A stretch of 64,000 nucleotides of DNA from contig NZ_JADPKS010000009.1 of the NCBI RefSeq assembly GCF_023074175.1, forward strand, positions 1-64,000, given 5' to 3'. Every line of letters starts with the position of its first letter. Position 1 is the stretch's first letter. The notes below the pieces were generated by a model that searched no databases, was not told where the DNA came from, and saw nothing but the letters and a program-made list of their open reading frames with translations. Both the position numbers and the translations under genes were made by a program. This document shows, piece after piece, positions 18,367 through 28,892 of the stretch. Origin of the DNA: Bradyrhizobium sp. 139 (GTDB taxonomy: Bacteria > Pseudomonadota > Alphaproteobacteria > Rhizobiales > Xanthobacteraceae).

Positions 18367-18813
18367 TCAACTCCCTTCGGCTTTGCGCCGCGGCTCACCG
18401 GTGGGAACGAGCACGGTCTCGCCGGTCGCGACGAGCGAGAGCTCGCCTTGCTCGTCCTCGGCAAAGAGCTCGGCGCGGGCAAACACCTGCCTGCGCCCGG
18501 CGCGGAGCGTCGTTCCGTTAGCGACGAAGTGGCGGCCGATGGCCGGCTTCAGGCAGTTCATCGAGAAGTGCGAGGCGGCGACCGCGCCAACGAGCGTCGC
18601 CGCGGCGAAACCGCAGGCAGTGTCGAGCAGGGCTGCAATCAGGCCGGCGTGGAGATGTCCGGAATATTGAGTGAGGTCGCCGCGCCATGTCATGCGGATC
18701 GTTACCACGCCATGGCCGGCCGCAACGATGTCGAAGCCGACGGAGCGGTTGAACGCCGCGGATGCATTGATCGCGTTGAGCGTTTGCAGATCGAACCCGG
18801 GCGTCGCGCTCAT
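18367..18813 (-). CDS. PaaI-type hotdog thioesterase
   Basis: About 148 residues of a single hotdog fold. The segment TQYSGHLHAGLIAALLDTACGFAAATLV is the PaaI/YigI signature with the HAGxxxxxxD catalytic loop, followed by MNCLKPAIGRHFVANGTTLRAGRRQVFARAEL. Such enzymes hydrolyse acyl- or aryl-CoA esters. The start ATG at 18813 overlaps the crotonase stop as ATGA, the usual sign of translational coupling; an ATG four codons earlier is possible. Its position with crotonase suggests clearing CoA from intermediates of the same pathway. Confidence 0.9.
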   Translation of the reverse strand: MSATPGFDLQTLNAINASAAFNRSVGFDIVAAGHGVVTIRMTWRGDLTQYSGHLHAGLIAALLDTACGFAAATLVGAVAASHFSMNCLKPAIGRHFVANGTTLRAGRRQVFARAELFAEDEQGELSLVATGETVLVPTGEPRRKAEGS

Positions 18814-19610
18814 GAGTAGCTCCATCGCGGCGGACGATTGAGATTACTCCTGACCGCTTCGGCATGATTGGGCGTGCCGAGCAGCGCCGCCTGTTCGGCC
18901 GTCTCCGCGGCGAGACCGGTCGCCTCGTCAGAGGTCGCAGACAGATTGAGCAGTCGCTTGGCCGCGCGGATGGCATCGGGGCTTCGGCTTGCGATTTCAT
19001 GCGCCGTCGCTAGCGCAGCTGCCACGGGATCGTCGAACATCCGCGTCGCAAAGCCGTAGGCGAGCGCCTCTTCGGCCGAGAAGATACGCCCGGTATAGGT
19101 CAGCTCCCGTACGATATCCTCTCGCGCGAGGTGGCGCGCGAGGTGCGTGCCGCACATATCGGGCACGAGGCCCCATTTGGCCTCGATGATCGCGAGCTTT
19201 GTTCCGGGCGCGAAGTAGCGAAAGTCGGCACCGAGCGCGAATTGGAAGCCGCCGCCGAAGGCAACGCCGTGGACCGCTGCGATCACAGGCACCGGAAGCT
19301 CGCGCCAGAGCCAGACGAGGTGCTGGGCATAGTTCGCGATGCTGTGGGTTCGACGCGTCAGGTCAATGGACGGGAGCAGCGGATCGCCGTTCGCCGTGGC
19401 GATGAGGCGGTCCAGGTCGAGGCCCGCGCAGAACGCGCGCCCTTCGCCAGAGATGACAGCGGCCCGAACGTCCTTGCGTGCACCAAGCTGCGTGCCGGCC
19501 TCGATGATCGCCTTGAACATCGCCGGATCGAGCGCATTCATTTTGTCCGGACGGTTTAGCCGGAGATGAGCCACGCCGCTCTCGATAGTCAGCCGAACAC
19601 GATTTTCCAT
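18810..19610 (-). CDS. enoyl-CoA hydratase/isomerase family (crotonase)
   Basis: About 266 residues of the crotonase fold. ISGEGRAFCAGLDLDRL gives the first oxyanion-hole segment and HGVAFGGGFQFALGADFRYFAPG the second. The Glu pair of classic hydratases is not preserved: position two has IIEAKWGLVPDMCGTHLARHLAR, which fits isomerase or decarboxylase relatives. It acts on a CoA thioester in the cytosol. ATG 19610 follows ACGGAGCGGAATC; the frame continues upstream without conserved sequence. It is second in the operon divergent from the TetR gene. Confidence 0.9.
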   Translation of the reverse strand: MENRVRLTIESGVAHLRLNRPDKMNALDPAMFKAIIEAGTQLGARKDVRAAVISGEGRAFCAGLDLDRLIATANGDPLLPSIDLTRRTHSIANYAQHLVWLWRELPVPVIAAVHGVAFGGGFQFALGADFRYFAPGTKLAIIEAKWGLVPDMCGTHLARHLAREDIVRELTYTGRIFSAEEALAYGFATRMFDDPVAAALATAHEIASRSPDAIRAAKRLLNLSATSDEATGLAAETAEQAALLGTPNHAEAVRSNLNRPPRWSYS

Positions 19611-19651
19611 GATTCCGCTCCGTTTGAATGCGCCGCTCGTCATTGCGACGC

Positions 19652-20002
19652 TCAGTAACCGGCAAGCGCCATGGCAACAACGGCACTGAGCGCCATCCAG
19701 CCGAAATGCCGGCCGCGCGTCGCCCATGCGTTGGCGAAAGCGGAGAAGGCGAACACGAAAGCCATGGTGATGACGATCCAGTGGCGCGCCGGCTCCGATT
19801 CCATCCGGGGTGCCGCGATCAGGAGCACACCACCGCCGATCCAGGCGACGGTCGAGGCCTGCCAGACCAGGCGAATCAGGGTGCGAAGCCGTTCCGGCTC
19901 GATGCGGGTGCGGGCAAAGACCTTGGTCTCGCCGAGAATGCCATGGATGAGGGCCACGGCAATGGTTACGACGCCGGCACACTGGAGCAAGAGGTCACGC
20001 AT
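19652..20002 (-). CDS. small four-helix membrane protein
   Basis: About 116 residues with four hydrophobic helices (LLLQCAGVVTIAVALIHGILG, LVWQASTVAWIGGGVLLIA, HWIVITMAFVFAFSAFANAWA, WMALSAVVAMALAGY). No enzymatic motif is visible and I do not recognise the family with confidence. ATG 20002 is chosen because GGAGGCGACG is immediately upstream; the ATG at 20014 is inside a palindrome. It is the first gene of the operon that faces the TetR regulator. Confidence 0.8.
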   Translation of the reverse strand: MRDLLLQCAGVVTIAVALIHGILGETKVFARTRIEPERLRTLIRLVWQASTVAWIGGGVLLIAAPRMESEPARHWIVITMAFVFAFSAFANAWATRGRHFGWMALSAVVAMALAGY

Positions 20003-20010
20003 CGTCGCCT

Positions 20011-20028
20011 CCATACAGTAATGTATGG
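20011..20028. promoter_or_regulatory. candidate TetR operator O1
   Basis: CCATACAGTAATGTATGG is symmetric in its outer seven bases on each side. It shares the pattern ATACA-(G/C)TA(A/G)-TGTAT with O2. It lies directly before the ribosome site of the membrane-protein gene. Confidence 0.75.
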
Positions 20029-20057
20029 TGAGATAGACGCTGGCACATTCCCTGTCA

Positions 20058-20071
20058 ATACACTAGTGTAT
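20058..20071. promoter_or_regulatory. candidate TetR operator O2
   Basis: ATACACTAGTGTAT is a perfect 14-bp palindrome. Its centre is 45 bp from that of O1. It lies 21 bp before the start codon of the TetR-family gene, so bound repressor would block both divergent genes. Confidence 0.78.
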
Positions 20072-20092
20072 GGATCGATTCTGGAATCCGTC

Positions 20093-20623
20093 ATGACCGA
20101 ACAACTCTCCGCCGACGAGTGGATCAAAGAGGGCCTGAAGGCACTGGCCAAAAACGGCTTCACGGCCCTGAAGGCCGATCCGCTCGCAAAGGCCATGGGC
20201 GTCTCGCGCGGCAGCTTCTATTGGCATTTCGCCGATCTCGGCGCGTTCCACGCCGCGGTCCTGAAGCGCTGGCGCGAGATTGCGGCCGAACAGATCATTG
20301 CCGACGTCGAGGCCGCCAGCGACGAGCCGCTGAAGGCGCTGCTGCAACGATCCTTTGGCGCGCGGCTCGATCTCGAGCGGGCCGTGCGCAACTGGGCGGC
20401 GTTCGATGCGGCCGCGCAAGGCGCGGTCCGCGCGATCGACCGCCGCAGGATCGACTATATCGAGAGGCGGCTTACGATGCGGGGGCTGGAGCCGGCGAAG
20501 GCGCAGGCGCGCGCGCAGATCCTGTACTGGACGTTCCTCGGCTTTGCCTTGTCGGGCACATCGGTACCGGCGCCACGGCTCCAGGGCATGCTCGACGAGA
20601 TTATGCGGATGGTCTCTGCCTAG
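20093..20623 (+). CDS. TetR/AcrR family transcriptional regulator
   Basis: A 176-residue repressor-like protein. The N-terminal helix-turn-helix is WIKEGLKALAKNGFTALKADPLAKAMGVSRGSFYWHFADLGAF, the standard TetR DNA-binding domain; the rest is the ligand-binding helical domain, with a hydrophobic end (LYWTFLGFALSG). It is divergent from the membrane protein-crotonase-thioesterase-NmrA operon, and two matching palindromes lie in the 90-bp gap, so it very likely represses that operon and itself. The inducer may be an acyl-CoA or aromatic acid, by inference from the operon. ATG 20093 is the start of the conserved domain; the upstream open frame is not used. Confidence 0.93.
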   Translation: MTEQLSADEWIKEGLKALAKNGFTALKADPLAKAMGVSRGSFYWHFADLGAFHAAVLKRWREIAAEQIIADVEAASDEPLKALLQRSFGARLDLERAVRNWAAFDAAAQGAVRAIDRRRIDYIERRLTMRGLEPAKAQARAQILYWTFLGFALSGTSVPAPRLQGMLDEIMRMVSA

Positions 20624-20683
20624 CCGCAGCAATGGGCGACCGCGATTTTCTGTGCTAGAGGCAACCGATCGTCGGAGCCCCCA

Positions 20684-20881
20684 ATGAACGCACCCACCGA
20701 ACGCCCCGAAACCAGCGTCGATCCCAAATTGCTGGAGATCCTGGTCTGCCCGCTGACCAAGGGTCCGCTGGAGTTCGATTCCGCAAAGCAGGAGCTGATC
20801 TCGCGCAGCGCCAAGCTCGCCTACCCGATCCGCGACGGCATCCCGATCATGCTGCCGGAAGAAGCGCGGAAGATCGATTGA
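20684..20881 (+). CDS. Trm112 family / UPF0434 protein
   Basis: A 65-residue protein with the pattern [47 protein letters not shown], which is the conserved short Trm112/YcaR domain. Eukaryotic relatives activate methyltransferases; the bacterial role is not settled. Only one Cys remains, so zinc binding of the eukaryotic type is unlikely. The start is preceded by GGAGCCCCC. Confidence 0.9.
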   Translation: MNAPTERPETSVDPKLLEILVCPLTKGPLEFDSAKQELISRSAKLAYPIRDGIPIMLPEEARKID

Positions 20882-20894
20882 GGAACTTGTAGAT

Positions 20895-20970
20895 CCGGAT
20901 GGAGCGCAGCGAAATCCGGGGTTCTCCAAGCTGACGCAGCGGTCCCGGATTACGCCGTGCTCCATCCGGG
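20895..20970. repeat. palindromic intergenic element, CCGGATGGAGC type
   Basis: The segment 20895-20920 begins CCGGATGGAGCGCAGCG and ends AATCCGGG, and pairs with 20944-20970, which reads CCCGGATTACG through CTCCATCCGGG. Arms of about 26 bp match at most positions with a short loop. It lies between the convergent Trm112-like and xth genes and could act as a bidirectional terminator. Confidence 0.8.
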
Positions 20971-20987
20971 CTGGGACGGCTTCGCCG

Positions 20988-21803
20988 TCACACCTCCAGC
21001 GTCACCGTCACCGGCACGTGGTCCGACGGGCGCTCCCAGCTCCGCGCGTCGCGCAGGATTTTGAAATCGCTGACCGCGTCCTTCAGTGCCCGCGAGACCC
21101 AGATGTGGTCGAGCCTGCGGCCGCGATCGCCGACGGTCCAGTCGGCTGAGCGGTAGCTCCACCATGTATAGACCTTCTCCGACATCGGAAAGCGCGCGCG
21201 TGCCACGTCAACCCACTCACCGGCCGCCAGCGCTGCTTGCAGCTTCTCGGTTTCTACAGGTGTATGCGAAACGACTTTCAGAAGCTGCCTGTGTGACCAT
21301 ACGTCATTCTCGTGCGGGGCGACGTTGAGATCGCCGACCAGGATGTGACGGTCCTCCCCGCGCGGATGCAGCGGCTCGCAGGCCTTCATCTCGTCGAGGA
21401 AGCGAAGCTTGTGGTCGAATTTTTCGTTCAGCGCGGGATCGGGAATGTCGCCTCCGGCGGGAACGTAGAAATTATGCAGCACCAGCGGCTTTGCGATGCT
21501 GGCCTTCTCGCCGAACGACACCGAGATGTGGCGCGAATCGATCTTGTCGCAGAAGGTGCGGATGTCCTTCGATTCGAACGGGATCTTCGAGACGATGGCG
21601 ACGCCGTGATAGCCCTTCTGCCCGTTCAGCGCGACATGCTCATAGCCGAGCCGCTTGAAGCGTTTCAGTGGAAAGGAATCGTCGATGCACTTGGTCTCCT
21701 GGAGACACAGCACGTCCGGCCGCGCGCTCTTGAGAAACTTCGCGACCAGGTCGATGCGAAGCCGCACCGAATTGATGTTCCAGGTTGTCAGGGAAAGACG
21801 CAT
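20988..21803 (-). CDS. xth: exodeoxyribonuclease III
   Basis: A 271-residue AP endonuclease/3' exonuclease of base-excision repair. MRLSLTTWNINSVRLRIDLVAKFL is the N-terminal Asn motif, DVLCLQETKCIDD the metal-binding Glu, VGDLNVAPHENDVWS the catalytic Asp/Asn pair and YTWWSYRSADWTVGDRGRRLDHIWVS plus RPSDHVPVTVTL the C-terminal Asp/His. Length is typical. It lies in the order xth-lolA-ftsK-aminotransferase, which is common in alphaproteobacteria. Confidence 0.96.
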   Translation of the reverse strand: MRLSLTTWNINSVRLRIDLVAKFLKSARPDVLCLQETKCIDDSFPLKRFKRLGYEHVALNGQKGYHGVAIVSKIPFESKDIRTFCDKIDSRHISVSFGEKASIAKPLVLHNFYVPAGGDIPDPALNEKFDHKLRFLDEMKACEPLHPRGEDRHILVGDLNVAPHENDVWSHRQLLKVVSHTPVETEKLQAALAAGEWVDVARARFPMSEKVYTWWSYRSADWTVGDRGRRLDHIWVSRALKDAVSDFKILRDARSWERPSDHVPVTVTLEV

Positions 21804-21832
21804 GAGGAGTGCGTCTTAGCAAGCTCTCGCAG

Positions 21833-21922
21833 GGTGGGCAAAGGCGCAAAGCGCCGTGCCCACCACTTCTTGTCTAATCGTGGAGAGATGGTGGGCACGG
21901 CGCAAGGGCGCCTTTGCCCACC
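21833..21922. repeat. double nested palindromic intergenic element
   Basis: Outer arms GGTGGGCAAAGGCGC (21833-21847) and GCGCCTTTGCCCACC (21908-21922) are exact. Inner arms GCGCCGTGCCCACCA (21851-21865) and TGGTGGGCACGGCGC (21889-21903) are also exact, around a 23-bp loop. It lies between xth and lolA, which run the same way. Confidence 0.88.
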
Positions 21923-21935
21923 TTACGCACTGCAC

Positions 21936-22748
21936 TCAGCCCGGCGACGGGCCGTAATTAGTGAAGTCGATCTTGAACATGCCGGGATCGAGCTTCTTGG
22001 TCGTGTCGAGATTGTAGACTGCGATCGTGGTGTCGTAGCCCTGCGGGTCGGTCACGGTCCACTGCTTCAACTGGCCGTCCTTGGCGCCGAACATCAAGAG
22101 CAGGCGGCTGGTGCCGACCAATGCCTGCTTCTCCTCGATGGTGACGCTGACGAAGACATCGTCGGCCGAGACGTTGACGACGTTGGTGTCCTTCATCAGG
22201 TCGATGCGGTCGGACAACAGGAAGCGGAGTGGCGTCTGTGACAACGGATAGACGTCCTGGGTCGCGAGCTTGCGGTCGCGCACCACCAGCGAGGATCCAT
22301 CGGCGACGATGTCGATCGGGCTCGGCGCGTCATATTCGAAGCGCACCTTGCCCGGCTTCTGGATGTAGAAATCGCCTTGGGTCTTGCTGCCGTCCGGGCC
22401 GACCTGGACGAAATTCCCGACCAGCGTCGAAAGCGACGACAGATAAGCGCTGACCTTCGCCGCCTGCGCCTTCTGGTTGGCGTCGAAGGTCTGGAAGATG
22501 CTGCTCGGCACGTTGCGACGCGGATCCGGAATGACCGGATTCGGCGGCGTCTGGGTCGCGCCGGTGATGCTGGGGCCCCCGGCGGACGCCCCACCGTCGC
22601 GGCCCTTCGGCGCGGGCTTCGGCACGGGCACGTTCTGCGCGAACGACGTCGCGGTCACCATCGCGGCGGTGACGAGAAGCACGCCGACCATGCGCGCGCT
22701 TCGCGCGGCGAGGGTGGCAGCGAATCGAATGTCCGGATGTCTGATCAA
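21936..22748 (-). CDS. lolA: outer-membrane lipoprotein carrier LolA family
   Basis: A periplasmic chaperone that carries lipoproteins from LolCDE to the outer membrane. After a signal peptide (MVGVLLVTAAMVTATSFAQ) comes a long Pro/Gly-rich spacer not found in E. coli LolA, then the LolA core: FNANQKAQAAKVSAYLSSLSTLVGNFVQ-like start, TQGDFYIQKPGKVRFEYDAPSP, and VVRDRKLATQDVYPLSQTPLRFLL. TTG 22748 with AGGACGACGC upstream is a likely start; the frame runs on to 22844. It sits directly after ftsK on the same strand, as in relatives. Confidence 0.9.
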   Translation of the reverse strand: MIRHPDIRFAATLAARSARMVGVLLVTAAMVTATSFAQNVPVPKPAPKGRDGGASAGGPSITGATQTPPNPVIPDPRRNVPSSIFQTFDANQKAQAAKVSAYLSSLSTLVGNFVQVGPDGSKTQGDFYIQKPGKVRFEYDAPSPIDIVADGSSLVVRDRKLATQDVYPLSQTPLRFLLSDRIDLMKDTNVVNVSADDVFVSVTIEEKQALVGTSRLLLMFGAKDGQLKQWTVTDPQGYDTTIAVYNLDTTKKLDPGMFKIDFTNYGPSPG

Positions 22749-22840
22749 CGCGTCGTCCTGTATGGCTGGGCGCCTTTTAGCGTGATTTCGGGCAAACAGA
22801 TATCGATTTTGCGTGAAATTATGTTCAGAGGCAGCTCGCC

Positions 22841-25321
<2,481 letters not shown>

Positions 25322-25330
25322 GGGCCCCGC

Positions 25331-26545
25331 CTAACCCAGAGTCTCGACCAGGCGATGCAGCGCTGCCGCCGTGGTCTCGCCATCCTGCACCAGCGCGAGG
25401 CGAATGTAGCCTGCGCCCGGATTGAATCCGTCAGGCTGCTGCCGCGCCAAAAAGCTGCCAGGCACCACGCGCACGCCCGCTTCCTTAAAGAGTCTCAGAC
25501 ACACCGACACGTCGTCGCCGAGCTCGGACGTGTTGAGCCAGACGCAGAAGCCGGCGTCGGGCCGGCGATAGCCGTAACGATTACCGATGATCTGGTCGGC
25601 AAGATCGAACTTGATCCGGTAGAGCCGGCGGTTCTCCTCGACATGCGCTTCGTCGCCGTAAGCGACGGTCGCGACATGCTGGAGCGGCACCGGCACCTGC
25701 GGCGCTGCGATGTTGCGCAGCTCGAGGAACATGCCGATCAGCTTCTTGTCGCCGGCGGCGAAGCCGACGCGCAGGCCCGGAAGGTTGGAACGCTTCGACA
25801 GCGACTGGAACGCAACCACGCGGGTGAAGTCGGGACCGGCGCATTCGAGCGCGCTGCCCGGGGCCTCGCGGGTGTAGATCTCGGAGTAGCACTCGTCGCT
25901 GAGAATGACGAAGCCGTAGCGGTCGGCGAGCTGCTTCAGCCGCCTGAAATAATCGGGCTTGGCGACCGAACCCTGCGGATTGGCGGGCGAGGCCAGATAG
26001 AACGCCACGGTGCGCGCCAGCGTCGCTTCGTCGATGGCGTCGAGATCGGGGAGGAAGCCGTTTTCGGCGGTGGTCGGCAGATAGGCCGGCTCGCAAGCGG
26101 CTGCGCGGGCGCCGGCGCCATAGACCGGATAGAACGGGTTCGGCATCAGGATGGCCGGCTTGCCGGGGCGCGGGCCGACATAGCGCGCGGCCGCAATCGC
26201 GGCGAGGAACAGCCCCTCGCGGCTGCCATTGAGCACGAGAATCTCGCTCCTGGGGTCGAGCGGCCGCGGCAGCTTGAAGCGCGACGACAGCCAGGCGCCC
26301 GCTGCCTGGCGGAACGGCTCGGTGCCCTGGTTCATCGGGTAGCGGCCGAAATCGGCGATGTGCTTGGCCAGCACCGGGCCGACGAAATCAGGCACGGGAT
26401 GCTGGGGCTCGCCGACCGCGAGCGAAATCAAAGGCTTACCCGGCTGATGCGGGGCCAGCAGCTCGTTCAGCCGGACGAAGGGCGAGCGTTCGCTGTCGGA
26501 GCTTCCACCTTCCAGCGGCGCACGGGATGAAGCGGTCATGACCAT
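25331..26545 (-). CDS. PLP-dependent aminotransferase, class I/II
   Basis: About 404 residues of fold-type I aminotransferase. Visible are SLAVGEPQHPVPDFVGPVL near the start, YPMNQGTEPFRQAAGAWL, ASPANPQGSVAKPDYF, the SDECYSEIYTREAPG strand and VVAFQSLSKRSNLPGLRVGF, where the SLSKRS Lys binds PLP. The family includes succinyldiaminopimelate transaminase-like DapC and alanine or aspartate aminotransferases. It is directly upstream of ftsK. ATG 26545 is chosen; ATG 26539 and an upstream TTG at 26584 are alternatives with no clear ribosome site. Confidence 0.9.
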   Translation of the reverse strand: MVMTASSRAPLEGGSSDSERSPFVRLNELLAPHQPGKPLISLAVGEPQHPVPDFVGPVLAKHIADFGRYPMNQGTEPFRQAAGAWLSSRFKLPRPLDPRSEILVLNGSREGLFLAAIAAARYVGPRPGKPAILMPNPFYPVYGAGARAAACEPAYLPTTAENGFLPDLDAIDEATLARTVAFYLASPANPQGSVAKPDYFRRLKQLADRYGFVILSDECYSEIYTREAPGSALECAGPDFTRVVAFQSLSKRSNLPGLRVGFAAGDKKLIGMFLELRNIAAPQVPVPLQHVATVAYGDEAHVEENRRLYRIKFDLADQIIGNRYGYRRPDAGFCVWLNTSELGDDVSVCLRLFKEAGVRVVPGSFLARQQPDGFNPGAGYIRLALVQDGETTAAALHRLVETLG

Positions 26546-26792
26546 TCTGGACGCCAGCACTCTTGGAACAGCCGGTCGCACCAAGGCGCCGGCGGGAAGC
26601 GGTTCAGTTCACCATAGATAGGGCGAGGTTAAGACGCGATTAACCATCGGCGGGCCGGCCCGTCCGGAGCGGGAATATTGAGGCCGGATAACGAGGCCGG
26701 ATAACAATGAAATGTGTGGCGCTTCGCCGAGGCCGCGTTGGCACCGACCCCGGCAAACGAGCGCCGCATCCGGACTTCTTGCGTCTGCGGGG

Positions 26793-27197
26793 CTAATGGC
26801 CCGGCAGCCTCTCGAACGTCGCCATGCCCGCAGGGATGGCGTGAAACTCCTGTTTGTCGCAGGTGTAGATCGCCATCTGCGGCTGGAACTGTTTTGGCTC
26901 GTCCAGCGTGCCGACTTTCAGGATCGCGGCGGGCAGTCCCGGAACCTTGGTCACCAAATGCGTGCCGCATTCGGCGCAGAACTCGCGTGTCACCGCGCGT
27001 TCGAGGTCCTTGCGCGTGAACTGCCTGGGCTGGCCGGTGATGTAGCTGAAGCCGGCCGCCGGCATCGCGATGAAGGTGTTGGGCGCGCCGCCTGAGATGT
27101 ACTGGCACTCGCGGCAATGACATTGGGCCTGCATCATCGGATCACCCTCGGCCACGTAGCGCACCTCGCCGCAATAACATCCGCCTTCCAAGCGCAT
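26793..27197 (-). CDS. GFA/CENP-V domain protein
   Basis: A 134-residue zinc-binding protein of the glutathione-dependent formaldehyde-activating family. Zn ligands are in GGCYCGEVRY, AQCHCRECQYISGG and FCAECGTHLVTKVPG, giving the normal CxC, CxxC and CxxC spacing. Members are rarely biochemically proven, so a formaldehyde role is not claimed. ATG 27197 follows GGGAGGTCGTC exactly. It is next to amtB but separated by a terminator, so it is not part of that operon. Confidence 0.9.
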   Translation of the reverse strand: MRLEGGCYCGEVRYVAEGDPMMQAQCHCRECQYISGGAPNTFIAMPAAGFSYITGQPRQFTRKDLERAVTREFCAECGTHLVTKVPGLPAAILKVGTLDEPKQFQPQMAIYTCDKQEFHAIPAGMATFERLPGH

Positions 27198-27297
27198 GAC
27201 GACCTCCCGGTTCGTTTTTTGTGGTCGATATTTCTGCGCCGGCCGCCGGGAATGGCAATCTTTTTCTTCGGCCTTGACCCGGCCGATCAAGAAGAAA

Positions 27298-27323
27298 GGG
27301 GCTCCAACTTGCGCTGGAGCCCC
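27298..27323 (-). terminator. intrinsic terminator after amtB1
   Basis: GGGGCTCCA (27298-27306) pairs exactly with TGGAGCCCC (27315-27323), and on the minus strand the stem is followed by TTTCTTCTT. It lies 84 bp beyond the amtB1 stop codon. A second GC hairpin (27371-27394, GCGGGGTC/GACCCCGC) lies closer to the stop and lacks a T-run. Confidence 0.8.
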
Positions 27324-27406
27324 TCAACGGTCAGGGCATTGCCGGGTATGTGCCCGAACCGTAGTTGCAGGCGGGGTCCCCGAGGAGACCCCGCCCGGGA
27401 GGAGAG

Positions 27407-28855
27407 TTACATGTTGTAGGCGCGCTCGGTGTGCTCGGTGATGTCGAGGCCTTCACGTTCGCTCTCGACATTGGCGCGGAGGCCAACGATCACATCGACG
27501 ACCTTGTAGAGGATCGCCGAACCGATGCCCGACCACACCAGCGTGGTGCCGACGGCCTTGAGCTGGGCGATCATCTGTACTGCGAAGTCGTAATCGGCCA
27601 CCTTCGGCGGGATCGCGGTGTAGTCCATGATCCCGGCGCCGCCGAGAGCAGGATTGACCAGGATGCCGGTGCCGAGGGCGCCGACGATGCCGCCGATGCA
27701 GTGCACGCCGAACACGTCGAGGGAGTCATCGTAGCCGAGCGCGTTCTTCACCACGGTGCAGAAGAACAGGCAGACCACGCCGACCACGAGGCCGAGCACG
27801 ATCGCACCCATCACGCCGGAGAAGCCGGCGGCAGGCGTGACCGCCACGAGACCCGCGACGGCGCCGGAGATGACGCCGAGCACCGACGGGTGACCCTTGA
27901 TGATCCACTCCGCAAACATCCACGACAGCGCGGCGGCTGCGGTGGCGACGAAGGAGTTGGTCATGGCGAGGGCTGCGCCGCCGTTGGCTTCGAGGTTGGA
28001 GCCGGCGTTAAAGCCGAACCAGCCGACCCAGAGCAGCGAGGCGCCGATCATCGACATGGTCAGCGAGTGCGGGGCCATCAGCTCCTTGCCGTAACCGACG
28101 CGCTTGCCGATCAGGAGAGCGCCGACAAGGCCTGCGATGCCGGCGTTGATGTGCACCACGGTGCCGCCTGCGAAGTCGATCGCACCGGCCTTGAAGATCC
28201 AGCCGGCGTCGGCGTTGATCTCGTCGAGCTTGGCCTGCGCCGCGGTCTTGGCGGCGGCGTCAGTGGCAGCAGCGAGCGCCTTGGCTGCGTCCTGGATCAT
28301 GTCCGGGCCGGGCCAGTACCAGACCATGTGCGCGATCGGGAAGTAGATCAGTGTGACCCAGAGCGGGATGAACAGCGCGATCGCCGCGAACTTCATGCGC
28401 TCGGCAAAGGCGCCGACGATGAGGGCGGGCGTGATCGCCGCGAAGGTCATCTGGAAGCACATATAGATGAGCTCCGAGATGTTGGCGTCGACCGAGAAGG
28501 TCGCGGCCTTCGAGTCCGTGGTGACGCCCATCATGAAGGCTTTGGAGAAGCCGCCGATGAAGTCGGAGCCGCCGGTGAAGGCGAGGCTGTAGCCGTACAC
28601 GGCCCAGATCACGGTAACGACGCAGACGGTGTAGAACACCTGCATCAGCACGGAGAGCATGTTCTTGGATCGGACCAGACCGCCGTAGAACAGCGCGAGG
28701 CCGGGGATCGTCATCAACAGCACGAGCACTGTCGATGTCAGCATCCAGGCGTTGTCTCCCTTGTTGACCGTTGGCTCGGCATAGGCCGCGGTCGCAGCGA
28801 ACATGCCGAATGCGAGAGCCGCCAATCCCGCGCCATAGGGACGCTTAAACGTCAT
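27407..28855 (-). CDS. amtB: ammonium transporter AmtB (copy 1)
   Basis: A 482-residue Amt/MEP/Rh channel. A signal-peptide-like N-terminus (FKRPYGAGLAALAFGMFAATAAYA) precedes eleven predicted helices. GDNAWMLTSTVLVLLMTIPGLALFYGGLVR is helix 1 and DFAGGTVVHINAGIAGLVGAL carries the first conserved pore His. DSLDVFGVHCIGGIVGALGTG carries the second His. The tail has ESEREGLDITEHTERAYNM, the GlnK-binding region. ATG 28855 has CAGGAGTGAATAAA upstream. GlnK is encoded 37 bp upstream, giving the usual glnK-amtB nitrogen-starvation operon. Confidence 0.96.
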   Translation of the reverse strand: MTFKRPYGAGLAALAFGMFAATAAYAEPTVNKGDNAWMLTSTVLVLLMTIPGLALFYGGLVRSKNMLSVLMQVFYTVCVVTVIWAVYGYSLAFTGGSDFIGGFSKAFMMGVTTDSKAATFSVDANISELIYMCFQMTFAAITPALIVGAFAERMKFAAIALFIPLWVTLIYFPIAHMVWYWPGPDMIQDAAKALAAATDAAAKTAAQAKLDEINADAGWIFKAGAIDFAGGTVVHINAGIAGLVGALLIGKRVGYGKELMAPHSLTMSMIGASLLWVGWFGFNAGSNLEANGGAALAMTNSFVATAAAALSWMFAEWIIKGHPSVLGVISGAVAGLVAVTPAAGFSGVMGAIVLGLVVGVVCLFFCTVVKNALGYDDSLDVFGVHCIGGIVGALGTGILVNPALGGAGIMDYTAIPPKVADYDFAVQMIAQLKAVGTTLVWSGIGSAILYKVVDVIVGLRANVESEREGLDITEHTERAYNM

Positions 28856-28892
28856 TTTATTCACTCCTGATTGATAAAGGTTGAGCGCGAAA

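Noticed and set aside
26675..26706. Two tandem copies of GAGGCCGGATAAC
   Set aside because: Only two short copies in an intergenic region; no arms or wider family was seen, so it is likely a slippage duplication.
27365..28870. Long open frame antisense to amtB copy 1 (about 500 codons)
   Set aside because: Composition is Arg/Asp/His-rich and it mirrors amtB exactly. Such frames arise in GC-rich DNA opposite genes with strong third-position GC. No conserved motif was seen.
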